Positions 1 through 7,510 of a stretch of 9,425 bases of DNA are shown here, piece by piece. Numbering within the stretch: position 1 is the stretch's first letter; the number at the start of each line of letters is the position of its first letter. Both the position numbers and the translations under genes were made by a program. Origin of the DNA: Treponema sp. (GTDB lineage: Bacteria > Spirochaetota > Spirochaetia > Treponematales > Treponemataceae); the NCBI GenBank assembly GCA_022510885.1, contig JAFLSP010000066.1, positions 1-9,425 on the forward strand. The letters run 5' to 3'. Below the pieces are notes generated by a model. It had not been told where the DNA came from and did no database searches. It was given only the letters and a program-made list of their open reading frames with translations.

Positions 1-32
1 ACATTCAGCGAGCTAACAGGCAGGTAGTACAT
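1..32 (-). CDS. Possible start of a gene running off the left edge (uncertain)
   Basis: On the minus strand an ATG at 32-30 opens a frame reading M-Y-Y-L-P-V-S-S-L-N that stays open to the window edge. It begins 17 bases after the fumarase stop codon, a spacing that would suit the next gene of the same operon. There is no good Shine-Dalgarno sequence before it, only GGCAG-type repeats, and no TATANT hexamer like those before the other unit-first genes here. Ten codons are too few to recognise a family or to exclude chance, so this is a candidate only. The alternative is that 1-49 is untranslated sequence. Confidence 0.2.
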   Translation of the reverse strand, partial: MYYLPVSSLN

Positions 33-50
33 ACGGCTGCCGCTGCCTGT
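16..50. repeat. 8-bp inverted repeat just after the fumarase stop codon
   Basis: ACAGGCAG at 16-23 is the exact reverse complement of CTGCCTGT at 43-50, with a 19-base loop that contains a tandem GCTGCC GCTGCC (36-47). The right arm touches the last base of the fumarase TGA. On fumarase mRNA this could fold into a hairpin directly after the stop, but no run of T follows on the minus strand (TAGCTCGCTG comes next). It is therefore not a canonical intrinsic terminator. It could protect the 3' end or be chance. Confidence 0.4.
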
Positions 51-1660
51 CACTTTCCCGCGCAGTGCGCGTAGAAGTCTGCGCCCGTGTCGGTGGTGAT
101 GACGAAAGCGGGCAGATTCCGCACGGTCACGAGACGCACGGCTTCCATGCCCAGGTCCTCGTAGTCGATGATTTTTTGCGCGGTGATGTGCTCGGATGCG
201 ATGAGCGCGGCGATGCCGCCGGGCGTTCCTAAATAGAATGCGCCGTAGCGCGCGCAGGCGGCAGTCCACTGCGGGCTGCGGTTGCCTTTTGCCAGCGTGA
301 CCAGTGCCGCGCCGCGCGACATGAGCGCGTCCGCGTAGCCGTCCATCCTGCCCGCCGTGGTCGGGCCGAAGCTGCCAATCACCGCGCCGTCGGGGGTGCG
401 GGCGGGGCCGGCGTAGCAGATGGGGTAGCGCGTGCAGTAGTCGGGGAGGGGCTTTCCCGCGTCGAGCAAGGCCTGCCAGCGGGCGTGGGCGGCGTCGCGC
501 GCGACGAGCAGGCTGCCGTTGAGCAGCACACGGTCGCCCGGCTTACTGCCTTTGAGCGATTGCAGCACCTGCGCCATGCCGCCGTCCGTGTCGATGACGC
601 GCGCGCGCTGCCCGTCGCCCAGTTTGTTGTGCGTGTCAAGAAAGGCGACTGCGTGCGCAAAGCCGTCGAGCGCGGCGGGATGCTCGCACGTTTTCTCCAT
701 ATAAAAACCTTCGTCCGTCACTATGGCTGTAAGGTTGCGGTGCGCCGAGCAGGACACGCCTATGCTCAGCGGGCAGCTCGCCCCGTGGCGGCTCAGGCGG
801 ATGACGACGGCTTCCATGGCGAACTGTGTGCCGCCGAACTGCGCCCCGTAGCCCGTTTTCGCCGCGATGTCCCGCACGTTTTCTTCCAATGCCCTGTCCC
901 GGAAGCCGTGCGGGTTCGCTTCGTAGGTCATGCCGTCGTATGCGCCGCAGGTCGCCAGCTTGAGCGTGAGCAGGTTCTGCTCCGGGCTGAGGCCGCCCGC
1001 GACGACCGCAATCGTGTAGGGCGGACAGGCCGATGTGCCGAGTTTTGCGATGTGCTCGGCAAGAAACCGCTCGAATGCGGCGGGGGTGAGGCTCGCCTTC
1101 GTTCCCTGCACGAAGGTCGTCTTGTTGGACGAGCCGCCGCCTTTCGCGCAGAACAGCAGGGCGAGGGACTTGTCGGGGCAGCGCGCCACAAAACTTGGCG
1201 GCGGGGCAAGGCCCGCGTCCGCGTCGAACAGCGTGACCTGTGCCGGCATATTGTCTTTCGGGTCATACTCGTCATAGAACGATGCGGGGCAGACGGTGGA
1301 AAAACGCAGCCGCCGCTCGTCATAGCACTGCCTTGCGCCCGCGCGCAGGGACTCGGCGGCGGCGCGGGCAAAGGGGACGTCGCCCTTTTTCCACCCGAAC
1401 ACCGTGGCGATGCCCGTGTCCTGGCAGAGCGGGAATTTGCCTTCGCTTGCGATGAGCGCGTTCTTGAGCATACAGGCGCAGACAAAACGGTCGTTGTCGC
1501 TCGCGTCGGGGGAACGTGCGGCGGCGATGAGCCGTTCCAAATGCGCGCGCGGGAACGTGAACGAAAGCCGCCCGAAGGCTTCGGCGGCGACGCGCGCGAG
1601 GGAGGTCGTTTCAAGCGGAATGGCATCGTAGCCGTCAAAAACAGGATTCGTGTCGTGCAT
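50..1660 (-). CDS. fumA: Fumarate hydratase class I (iron-sulfur, single-chain)
   Basis: Predicted cytoplasmic enzyme that interconverts fumarate and L-malate. The 536 residues contain both halves that are separate subunits in two-chain class I hydratases: an N-terminal [4Fe-4S] region and a C-terminal beta-type region. This matches the single-chain FumA/FumB layout of about 550 residues. Three cysteines stand where the family binds the cluster: C79 in LCQDTG, C212 in SACPPY and C304 in VSCSAHRN. The C-terminal part has GPTTAGRMD (432-440), AKGNRS (457-462) and a DYEDLGMEA segment near residue 500, typical of the substrate-binding region. The start at 1660 was chosen over one 38 codons upstream (1774) because the longer form would overlap the divergent lepB and bury its promoter, and because a TATACT hexamer ends six bases before this ATG. 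Tartrate dehydratase is a related alternative, but those are usually two-chain. No frameshift is seen. Confidence 0.93.
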   Translation of the reverse strand: MHDTNPVFDGYDAIPLETTSLARVAAEAFGRLSFTFPRAHLERLIAAARSPDASDNDRFVCACMLKNALIASEGKFPLCQDTGIATVFGWKKGDVPFARAAAESLRAGARQCYDERRLRFSTVCPASFYDEYDPKDNMPAQVTLFDADAGLAPPPSFVARCPDKSLALLFCAKGGGSSNKTTFVQGTKASLTPAAFERFLAEHIAKLGTSACPPYTIAVVAGGLSPEQNLLTLKLATCGAYDGMTYEANPHGFRDRALEENVRDIAAKTGYGAQFGGTQFAMEAVVIRLSRHGASCPLSIGVSCSAHRNLTAIVTDEGFYMEKTCEHPAALDGFAHAVAFLDTHNKLGDGQRARVIDTDGGMAQVLQSLKGSKPGDRVLLNGSLLVARDAAHARWQALLDAGKPLPDYCTRYPICYAGPARTPDGAVIGSFGPTTAGRMDGYADALMSRGAALVTLAKGNRSPQWTAACARYGAFYLGTPGGIAALIASEHITAQKIIDYEDLGMEAVRLVTVRNLPAFVITTDTGADFYAHCAGK

Positions 1661-1680
1661 ACGGATAGTATAGTCTGAAA
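1661..1680 (-). promoter_or_regulatory. Fumarase promoter, leaderless type
   Basis: On the minus strand TATACT lies at 1672-1667, followed by ATCCGT and then the fumarase ATG at 1660. The usual 6-7 base spacing from a -10 hexamer puts transcription start on the A of the ATG, and no Shine-Dalgarno sequence fits in between. The -35 region at 17-bp spacing (1695-1690, TAGCAC) is a poor match to TTGACA and overlaps the lepB -10 box on the other strand. Confidence 0.6.
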
Positions 1681-1706
1681 CGCGATAATGTGCTATAATC
1701 TTCCGC
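1671..1706 (+). promoter_or_regulatory. lepB promoter, extended -10, leaderless type
   Basis: TGC-TATAAT at 1691-1699 is a consensus extended -10 element, and CTTCCGC (7 bases) separates it from the ATG at 1707. Initiation is expected at or within a base of the start codon. A weak -35-like TAGTCT occurs at 1671-1676 with an exact 17-bp spacer, and it shares bases with the fumarase -10 box on the opposite strand. The perfect TATAAT and TG suggest a strong constitutive promoter that needs little -35 contact. Confidence 0.65.
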
Positions 1707-3491
1707 ATGAACGGCAACAACTTACGGACGCTTTCGGCTGCATGTGTGTGCGCGGCCGTGCTTTTTTCTCTCACGACGCTTTCCTTTCACGCGGACATTT
1801 CGGTGGCGGCATTCCCGCTCGCGCTTGCTTTTACGGCGGTGACGGCGGTGTTCGGCGTGCGTCGGGTGTTTGCGGCGGGCAGGACGGCGGGCATTCCCGC
1901 GTTGCGGGAGTTGTTGCAGTACCTTCCCTACGTGCTGCTGATTGCCTTTGTGCTGCGCCGCGCGGGTGCGACGGAAACGAACGCGGCGCTTGACGCGGTT
2001 TCCGTGCTGCTGTGGGTGGCGGCAAGCGCCCTGACGCTCGTCGTCCTCTATTGCCTCAATCCCAAGCGCGTGGAAGCGTATATCGACGGCTACAAAGTTC
2101 CGCCCAAGCAGAAGCGGCGGGGACTGCGCTGGCTCGTGGCGGAGCTCGTCGGATGGATTGACGCGCTCGTGCAGGCGGTGTTCATGGTGCTGCTGCTGAA
2201 CATTTTTATCGTGCAGCTCTACGAAATCCCCTCCGAGTCGATGGTGCCCGAGTTCCTCATCAAAGACCGCGTGGTCGTGTTCAAGACGCTGAGCGGCCCC
2301 ACCTTCCCGCTGTCGAACATCAGGCTTCCGTATCTTAAAAGCTATCGCCGCGGCGACATCGTGGTGTTCCGCAATCCGCACTACGCGAATGACCGCACGA
2401 GCGAGTTGAAAACCTTTGTGGGGCAGTTGGTCTACATGATTTCGCTCACCAAGGTCAACATAAACCGGGACGCGAACGGCAACCCCAAGGCCGACCCGCT
2501 CGTCAAGCGCGTGGCGGGCGTTCCGGGCGAGCAGCTGGTGATGCAGGACGGCATCCTCTACCATCGCACAAAAGAAAACGGCACGTTCGCCGCCGTAACC
2601 GATGACGCGACTTGGGCGGCATGGAACCTGAACGAGACGAAAAGCGCGGTAAAAAAGGGCATCCAGCAATTTCCGCTGACTGACAGCGACTACGAAATGA
2701 TGCGGGAGTGCGAGCAGCAGCGGCGCGACCTCGACCTTGCGGCCGCGGCCCTGGAGTGCAAGGTGCTTGCCGAACGCTTCCGCACGATGAGCGCGCTGTT
2801 CCCCGGGCTTGAAAAAACGGGAGCGGCGGCAATCACGCCGAACGACCTGCTCGTGTTCACGGTCGTGCAGACGCCGCTCGGCGGCTACTACGACTACTGG
2901 CTGCTGACCGACCGCGTTTCGCTTGCGATGACCTACCGGCTCTTGCAGGCGGACGACGGCGCGGACTGGTTCGCGCGTTTTATGACTGCCTGGACGGACA
3001 GCCGTCCCGACTTTGCGGGCGACCCCTACGCGGAGGCGAGCTACCGGCTCAACGTGATGGTGAAGCTGACTTTCGGGCGGATTTTGGTGCGCAACGTGGA
3101 GCAGCTTGCGGCGGGCGTACAGCCGTCGGCATGGGGCAGCGACGCAAAGCGGTTCGACTACGTTACGCAGGCGCGGATGCTGTGCGGCTATCTGCTCTTG
3201 CATGACCGCCGCAATATGCCCGTGTTCCCGCCGAACGATGCGGACGGCAACGCGCAGTATATTCCCGCCCATCATTACTTTATGATGGGCGACAACCGCT
3301 TCAATTCGCTTGACATGCGCCACAGCTACGACGAATGGGTCGCACCGCTCACGCCCTATGACGAGTATTCCGTCACCTACTACACGAATATGCAGCCGCA
3401 GTATGTTCCGCGAGGCCGCATCCTTGGCACGACCGCCTTCAGATTCTGGCCGCTGAACCGCGCGGGCGTTCCCGGCCACACGGGAAAATAG
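1707..3491 (+). CDS. lepB: Signal peptidase I, enlarged form with five membrane segments
   Basis: Inner-membrane serine/lysine protease that removes signal peptides from exported proteins (S26 family). The catalytic serine is S178 in IPSESMVP, the general-base lysine is K267 in LVKRVAGVPGE, the strand RGDIVVFRNP (215-224) lies between them, and the last family box is MMGDNRFNSLDMR (526-538). The protein has 594 residues against 324 in E. coli. Two things account for the size. Four hydrophobic segments (about 9-27, 32-52, 70-85, 95-117) precede the membrane anchor next to the active site (about 153-171). About 250 residues separate the VPGE motif from the GDN box, far more than usual, including a charged helical stretch around 331-361. 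Five spans would place the N-terminus in the cytoplasm and the catalytic domain outside, as required. The gene starts directly at its promoter and converges on secA, the motor of the same export pathway. All key residues are present, so it is probably active. Confidence 0.93.
   Translation: MNGNNLRTLSAACVCAAVLFSLTTLSFHADISVAAFPLALAFTAVTAVFGVRRVFAAGRTAGIPALRELLQYLPYVLLIAFVLRRAGATETNAALDAVSVLLWVAASALTLVVLYCLNPKRVEAYIDGYKVPPKQKRRGLRWLVAELVGWIDALVQAVFMVLLLNIFIVQLYEIPSESMVPEFLIKDRVVVFKTLSGPTFPLSNIRLPYLKSYRRGDIVVFRNPHYANDRTSELKTFVGQLVYMISLTKVNINRDANGNPKADPLVKRVAGVPGEQLVMQDGILYHRTKENGTFAAVTDDATWAAWNLNETKSAVKKGIQQFPLTDSDYEMMRECEQQRRDLDLAAAALECKVLAERFRTMSALFPGLEKTGAAAITPNDLLVFTVVQTPLGGYYDYWLLTDRVSLAMTYRLLQADDGADWFARFMTAWTDSRPDFAGDPYAEASYRLNVMVKLTFGRILVRNVEQLAAGVQPSAWGSDAKRFDYVTQARMLCGYLLLHDRRNMPVFPPNDADGNAQYIPAHHYFMMGDNRFNSLDMRHSYDEWVAPLTPYDEYSVTYYTNMQPQYVPRGRILGTTAFRFWPLNRAGVPGHTGK
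3469..3486. repeat. Hairpin-forming inverted repeat at the lepB/secA junction
   Basis: TTCCCG (3469-3474) and CGGGAA (3481-3486) are exact complements around a six-base loop GCCACA, inside the last codons of lepB and just before its stop. No T-run follows on either strand, so it is at best a weak terminator. It is the only hairpin I see at the convergent junction, and a terminator for secA would have to lie within lepB. An eight-base palindrome CGCTAGCG (3493-3500) covers the secA stop codon. Confidence 0.4.
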
Positions 3492-3494
3492 CCG

Positions 3495-6269
3495 CTAGCG
3501 TCCGTGGCAGAGTTTGTACTTCTTGCCGCTGCCGCACGGACACGGCTCGTTCCTGCCCACCTTGGGCATGGTGCGGCGCACGGTCTGGCTCTGCCCTGTG
3601 CTCGCCCCCGCCATCGTGCGGCTTGCCTGCTGCTGCGCCTGTGCCGCGTTGAACGGGCGCGCTGACTGCGCCTGCTGCGACATCGACTCCGCTTCCCGGT
3701 GCTGTGCCTGTACGTTCATCGCGCGCTGCACGGGCTGCGGGTTCGGGTTCACCTGTACGCGCACCTTGAACACGCGCCCCGCCACCTCAATGCGGATATG
3801 CTCGGTCATCGCGTCGAACTGGTTGAAGCCGTCAATCTTGTATTCGGTGAGCGGGTTGCGCGAGGCGTAGCCGCGCAGGTGGACGGCCTCGCGCAGGCTG
3901 TCCAGGAATTCGAGCTGGTCGAGCCACTTGCGGTCAATCAGCTGGATGTACTGGTAGCGGATGAACATGTTGAGGTTCTGCTTGCCCGCGAGCGTCTCCT
4001 TTTCGGTCAGGTCGTTGCGCAGGAGCGCAATCACGGCCTCCCTGCTCAGCCGCTCCGCCGGCAGCTGCACGCCGAAATGCGCGCGGATGTTCTCAAGCAA
4101 CTCGCCCTGCGCTGCGGGGTTTTTCTTCGCCCGCTCGTAGGCGGCGAACCACTCGTCGAGGTAGTCCTCCGCCGTGCGCATGATGCGCTCGCTCAGGTTG
4201 TCGTCGGCGAGGATGCCGTCGCGCTGCTGGTAGATGAACTCGCGCTGCTCATTGAGCACGTCGTCGTAGTCGATGAGGTTCTTGCGGATTTCAAAGTTGC
4301 GCTCCTCGACCTTCTTCTGCGCTTTCTCGATGCCCTTGGTGAGCCAGGGATGGTAAATCGGCTCGCCGGGCTGCATGCCGATTCTGCGCATGATGTTCTT
4401 CATGCGCTCGCCGCCGAACAGCCGCATGAGGTCGTCGTCCATGGAGATGTAGAACTTTGAGCGGCCGGGGTCGCCCTGGCGGCCGGAGCGACCGCGCAGC
4501 TGGTTGTCGATGCGGCGGCTTTCGTGGCGTTCCGTGCCGATGACGTACAGTCCGCCGAGGTTCTTCACTTCCTCGTAGTCCTTGAGCCACTGCTCCTTTT
4601 CCTTGGCGTAGGCGGCCTCGTACTGCTCCGCCGTGGCGTTCGTGCCCGCGCGCTTTTTCGCCCTGAATTCGGGGTTGCCGCCCAGCTTGATGTCCGTGCC
4701 GCGTCCCGCCATGTTCGTCGCGACGGTGACGGCGCCCTTCGCGCCCGCCTCGGCGATAATCAGCGCCTCGCGCGCGTGGTTCTTGGCGTTCAGCACCTCG
4801 TGGCGGATGCCGCGCCGCGTGAGGAGCGCGGAAAGATGCTCGGACTTCTCCACGCTGACCGTGCCGATGAGCACCGGCTGCCCTTTTTCGTGCGCGGCGG
4901 CGACTTCCTTGGCGATGGCGCTCCACTTGTCGTCCTCGTTCAGGTACACTTCGTCCTGCTCGTCGATGCGGGCGACGGGCTTGTGCGTGGGGATGACCAC
5001 CACGTCGAGCTTGTAAATCTTGGCGAACTCCACCGCCTCCGTCTGCGCCGTGCCGGTCATGCCCGAGAGCTTGGCGTACATGCGGAAGAAATTCTGGAAG
5101 GTGACGGTCGCCATCGTGCGGTTGCGCTGCGCGATGCGCAGATGCTCCTTCGCCTCGATTGCCTGGTGCAGCCCGTCGGAGTAGCGGCGGCCCTCAAGCA
5201 CGCGCCCGGTGAACTCATCGACGATTTCCACCTTGCCCTCGCGCACCACGTAGTCCACGTCGATGGCGTAGAGGTGGTGCGCGCGCACCGCCTGCGTGAA
5301 GTAGTGCACGAACTCGAAGCATTCCTCGTCGAAGACCGAGCGGTCGGCGGGAATGAGGTTGTGCTTGTGCAGGATGTCGTTGATGTGGTTCATGCCGAAG
5401 TCGGTGAACGAGACGCGCCGCGACTTTTCGTCCAGCTTGTAGTCGCCTTTCATCGCCTTGCGTTCCTCGGGAGTCATCTGCACTTCGTCGGGGTAGTCGT
5501 CGGTGGCGGGGTCTTTCTCCACCTCCTCCAGCTCGCCCACGTACTTGTCCACCTCGTGGTACTTGTAGGTGTCGTCCTCGCCCGCGCCCGAGATGATGAG
5601 CGGCGTGCGCGCCTCGTCAATCAGGATTGAGTCGATTTCGTCCACGATGCAGAAGTTGAAGCCGCGCTGCACCTTGCGGTTGATGTCAATCTGCATGTTG
5701 TCGCGCAGGTAGTCAAAGCCGAATTCGTTGTTCGTGCCGTAGGTCAGGTCGCAGGCGTAGTTCTGCCGCCGCGTGTCGTTGTCCATGCTGGAGAGAATCG
5801 TGCCGACGCTCTGCCCCAGGTAGGCGTAGACGGGGCGCATCCAGTCCGCGTCGCGCTCGGCAAGGTAGTCGTTCACGGTGACGATGTGCACGCCCTTGCC
5901 GCTCAGGCTGTTCAGGTAGGCGGCGGCCACGCACATGAGCGTCTTGCCTTCGCCCGTCTTCATCTCGGTGATTCGGCCGGAATGCAGGACGAGCGAGCCG
6001 AGAATCTGCACGTCGTAGGCGCGCTCGCCGAGCACGCGGAACGCCGCCTCGCGCGCGAGCGCGAAGGCCTCCGGCAGTATGTCGTCCAGTGTCTCGCCCT
6101 TTGCGAGCCGCTCTTTGAAAATCTGTGTCTGTTTCGGAAAGTCCTCGGCGGAAAGCGACTGCGCCCACGCCTCTTTTTCGTTCACGGCGGCAAGCAGCGG
6201 CCGCAGTTTCTTCACGTCGCGCTCATTCTGGTTGCCGAAGATGAACGCCAAAACTCTGTCTAGTCCCAT
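3495..6269 (-). CDS. secA: SecA, preprotein translocase ATPase
   Basis: Motor protein that uses ATP to push unfolded preproteins through SecYEG. It has 924 residues, normal for the family. Visible motifs in order: Walker A in MKTGEGKT (103-110); Walker B-type IVDEIDS (208-214) followed by [12 protein letters not shown]; the preprotein cross-linking region roughly 225-370; LSGMTGTA (401-408); the second motor domain with [12 protein letters not shown] (521-532) and [12 protein letters not shown] (591-602); scaffold and wing regions (about 610-840); a Q/A-rich linker (about 840-900); and the C-terminal zinc and SecB/ribosome-binding tail with C910, C912, C921 and H922. The start at 6269 is supported by a TATAGT hexamer six bases upstream and by the normal family N-terminus. 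The N-terminal half closely resembles treponemal SecA as I remember it ([22 protein letters not shown]), which is the main ground for the organism call. It follows dinB on the same strand with a 53-bp gap and ends 3 bp from the lepB stop. Confidence 0.98.
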   Translation of the reverse strand: MGLDRVLAFIFGNQNERDVKKLRPLLAAVNEKEAWAQSLSAEDFPKQTQIFKERLAKGETLDDILPEAFALAREAAFRVLGERAYDVQILGSLVLHSGRITEMKTGEGKTLMCVAAAYLNSLSGKGVHIVTVNDYLAERDADWMRPVYAYLGQSVGTILSSMDNDTRRQNYACDLTYGTNNEFGFDYLRDNMQIDINRKVQRGFNFCIVDEIDSILIDEARTPLIISGAGEDDTYKYHEVDKYVGELEEVEKDPATDDYPDEVQMTPEERKAMKGDYKLDEKSRRVSFTDFGMNHINDILHKHNLIPADRSVFDEECFEFVHYFTQAVRAHHLYAIDVDYVVREGKVEIVDEFTGRVLEGRRYSDGLHQAIEAKEHLRIAQRNRTMATVTFQNFFRMYAKLSGMTGTAQTEAVEFAKIYKLDVVVIPTHKPVARIDEQDEVYLNEDDKWSAIAKEVAAAHEKGQPVLIGTVSVEKSEHLSALLTRRGIRHEVLNAKNHAREALIIAEAGAKGAVTVATNMAGRGTDIKLGGNPEFRAKKRAGTNATAEQYEAAYAKEKEQWLKDYEEVKNLGGLYVIGTERHESRRIDNQLRGRSGRQGDPGRSKFYISMDDDLMRLFGGERMKNIMRRIGMQPGEPIYHPWLTKGIEKAQKKVEERNFEIRKNLIDYDDVLNEQREFIYQQRDGILADDNLSERIMRTAEDYLDEWFAAYERAKKNPAAQGELLENIRAHFGVQLPAERLSREAVIALLRNDLTEKETLAGKQNLNMFIRYQYIQLIDRKWLDQLEFLDSLREAVHLRGYASRNPLTEYKIDGFNQFDAMTEHIRIEVAGRVFKVRVQVNPNPQPVQRAMNVQAQHREAESMSQQAQSARPFNAAQAQQQASRTMAGASTGQSQTVRRTMPKVGRNEPCPCGSGKKYKLCHGR

Positions 6270-6309
6270 ACCCTTACTATACTTAGAATGGCGGGAAAAG
6301 TCTACTATA
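6270..6309 (-). promoter_or_regulatory. secA promoter, leaderless type, with a repeated TATAGTA
   Basis: On the minus strand TATAGT at 6281-6276 is followed by AAGGGT and the secA ATG, so transcription should start on the start codon. AAGGG abuts the ATG and is too close to act as a Shine-Dalgarno site. A -35-like TAGACT (four of six TTGACA positions) lies at 6304-6299 with a 17-bp spacer. A second TATAGTA occurs at 6309-6303, 28 bp upstream of the first, and could be another -10 box or chance. The gap holds no terminator hairpin, so read-through from dinB is also possible. Confidence 0.6.
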
Positions 6310-6322
6310 AGTAATGCCCTCG

Positions 6323-7495
6323 CTACCGCCGCTCGCCCATCATGCGCGCCTTGGTGATTCTGACGCGCGGGTCTTTCTCTTGGTGGCGCATGATGGCCTC
6401 TTCCACCTTGCGCCTTTTCGCCTCGCCGAAGTCGAACAAATCCTCCTGGCGCGGCTCGTTCCGTCCAACGACGTGCTGTGCCGCCACGCCGAGCAGCCGG
6501 ATGCCGCGCCCGGTCTCGTATTTCTTATAGAAGAGATTTTTCGCACGCTCGAACAGGTCGTCGGTGGAGGAGAAGTCGCGCTCGCCGGTCTCCTGTATGC
6601 TTACCGTGGTGAAGTCGTCGTAGCGGATTTTAATGCCGAGCGAGCGGCTGCGCAGCCCTCCGCGCAGGAGGCGGAAGCTGACGGTGTAGCACAGCCCGAG
6701 CAGCGCGGTGTCAATCGCGTCGCGGTCGGTCAGGTCGTAGGGGTAGGTGCTTTCCGCGCTGACCGAATGGCTTTTTGCGGGCGCGAAGGTGTCGTTCTCC
6801 AGCCCGCGCACGGTGTCGTACAGGAACGCGCCGCCCGCCTGCCCGAGAATGCTTTGCAGGAACGGCAGCGAATGCGCGTGGATTTCCCGCGTGGTGCGCA
6901 GTCCCGCGCGTTGCAGCCGCTCAAGCGACTTCCTGCCGATGCCCCACACCTTCTCAAGCGGCAGGGCGAGCATGAATTCCTCCTCGTTTCCGGCGGGGAC
7001 CTGGCAGAACCCGTCCGGCTTTTGCAAGCCCGAGGCGATTTTGGCGAGGTACTTGGTCGCCGCCATGCCCACGGAGACGGTCAGCCCGGTCTCGCGGCGC
7101 ACGTCTTGCTTGATGCGCCGCGCGGTGTCGGCGGGGTTTCCGAAGAGCCGCTCCGTCCCGGTCAGGTCGATGAAGGCCTCGTCCACGCTCATCTGCTGCA
7201 CGTCGGGCGAGTAGCGCGAGAAAATCGCCATCACTTCCTGCGACTTCTCGTGGTAGCGCGCCATGTCGCCGCGCACGTAGATGCCGCCGGGGCAGAGCCG
7301 CACCGCCTGCGCGAGCGGCATCGCCGAGTGCACGCCGTACTCGCGCGCCTCGTAGGACGCGGTGGAGACGACCGCGCGCCGGTCGCCGGGCAGTCCTCCC
7401 ACGATGACGGGCTTGCCTTTCCACTCCGGGTGGTCGAGCTGCTCCACCGAGGCGAAGAATGCGTCCAAATCGATGTGCAAAAACACGCGCGGCAT
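6323..7495 (-). CDS. dinB: DNA polymerase IV (Y-family translesion polymerase)
   Basis: Error-prone polymerase that extends past damaged template bases. From the ATG it has 390 residues; a GTG one codon earlier (7498) is equally possible. The catalytic metal ligands are D9 in HIDLDAFF and D105/E106 in MSVDEAF; F14 is the expected steric gate that excludes ribonucleotides. The fingers segment carries [18 protein letters not shown], and [12 protein letters not shown] (183-194) is the thumb helix-hairpin-helix. The little-finger domain spans about 240-340. A tail motif QEDLF (350-354) fits the beta-clamp-binding consensus, followed by a basic helical C-terminus. Translation is coupled to the upstream membrane-protein gene: its TGA lies inside GTGATG, and GAGGGG at 7510-7505, still in the upstream gene, is placed to serve as the Shine-Dalgarno site. 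I see no LexA-type palindrome, and the gene has no promoter of its own, so its expression should follow the upstream gene. Confidence 0.95.
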   Translation of the reverse strand: MPRVFLHIDLDAFFASVEQLDHPEWKGKPVIVGGLPGDRRAVVSTASYEAREYGVHSAMPLAQAVRLCPGGIYVRGDMARYHEKSQEVMAIFSRYSPDVQQMSVDEAFIDLTGTERLFGNPADTARRIKQDVRRETGLTVSVGMAATKYLAKIASGLQKPDGFCQVPAGNEEEFMLALPLEKVWGIGRKSLERLQRAGLRTTREIHAHSLPFLQSILGQAGGAFLYDTVRGLENDTFAPAKSHSVSAESTYPYDLTDRDAIDTALLGLCYTVSFRLLRGGLRSRSLGIKIRYDDFTTVSIQETGERDFSSTDDLFERAKNLFYKKYETGRGIRLLGVAAQHVVGRNEPRQEDLFDFGEAKRRKVEEAIMRHQEKDPRVRITKARMMGERR

Positions 7496-7510
7496 CACTC
7501 GCTTCCCCTC
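7495..7510 (-). promoter_or_regulatory. Coupled stop/start and ribosome binding site of dinB
   Basis: Read on the minus strand, GAGGGG (7510-7505) is followed by AAGCGA and then GTGATG (7498-7493). The upstream TGA stop (7497-7495) overlaps both possible dinB starts: four bases shared as GTGA, or one base as TGATG. GAGGGG lies six bases from GTG and nine from ATG, both workable. This is the only clear Shine-Dalgarno-like site before a start in the window, and it decides neither start. Confidence 0.6.

Noticed and set aside
485..1678. A 397-codon plus-strand frame across fumarase
   Set aside because: Antisense shadow. Fumarase on the minus strand has cluster cysteines and conserved blocks over its full length.
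1661..1774. 38-residue N-terminal extension of fumarase
   Set aside because: It would overlap the lepB start and read through both promoters, and its composition does not look like the start of a class I fumarase. The inner ATG sits at the expected distance from TATACT.
1722..3479. A 585-codon open frame on the minus strand antisense to nearly all of lepB
   Set aside because: Its product is rich in His, Arg and Val with no domain motifs, as expected of a shadow frame in GC-rich DNA. lepB on the other strand has all signal peptidase motifs and a promoter.
3540..3760. Q/A-rich, repetitive-looking DNA near the secA 3' end as a possible repeat element
   Set aside because: It encodes the normal variable linker before the SecA zinc tail. 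No exact repeat unit was found.
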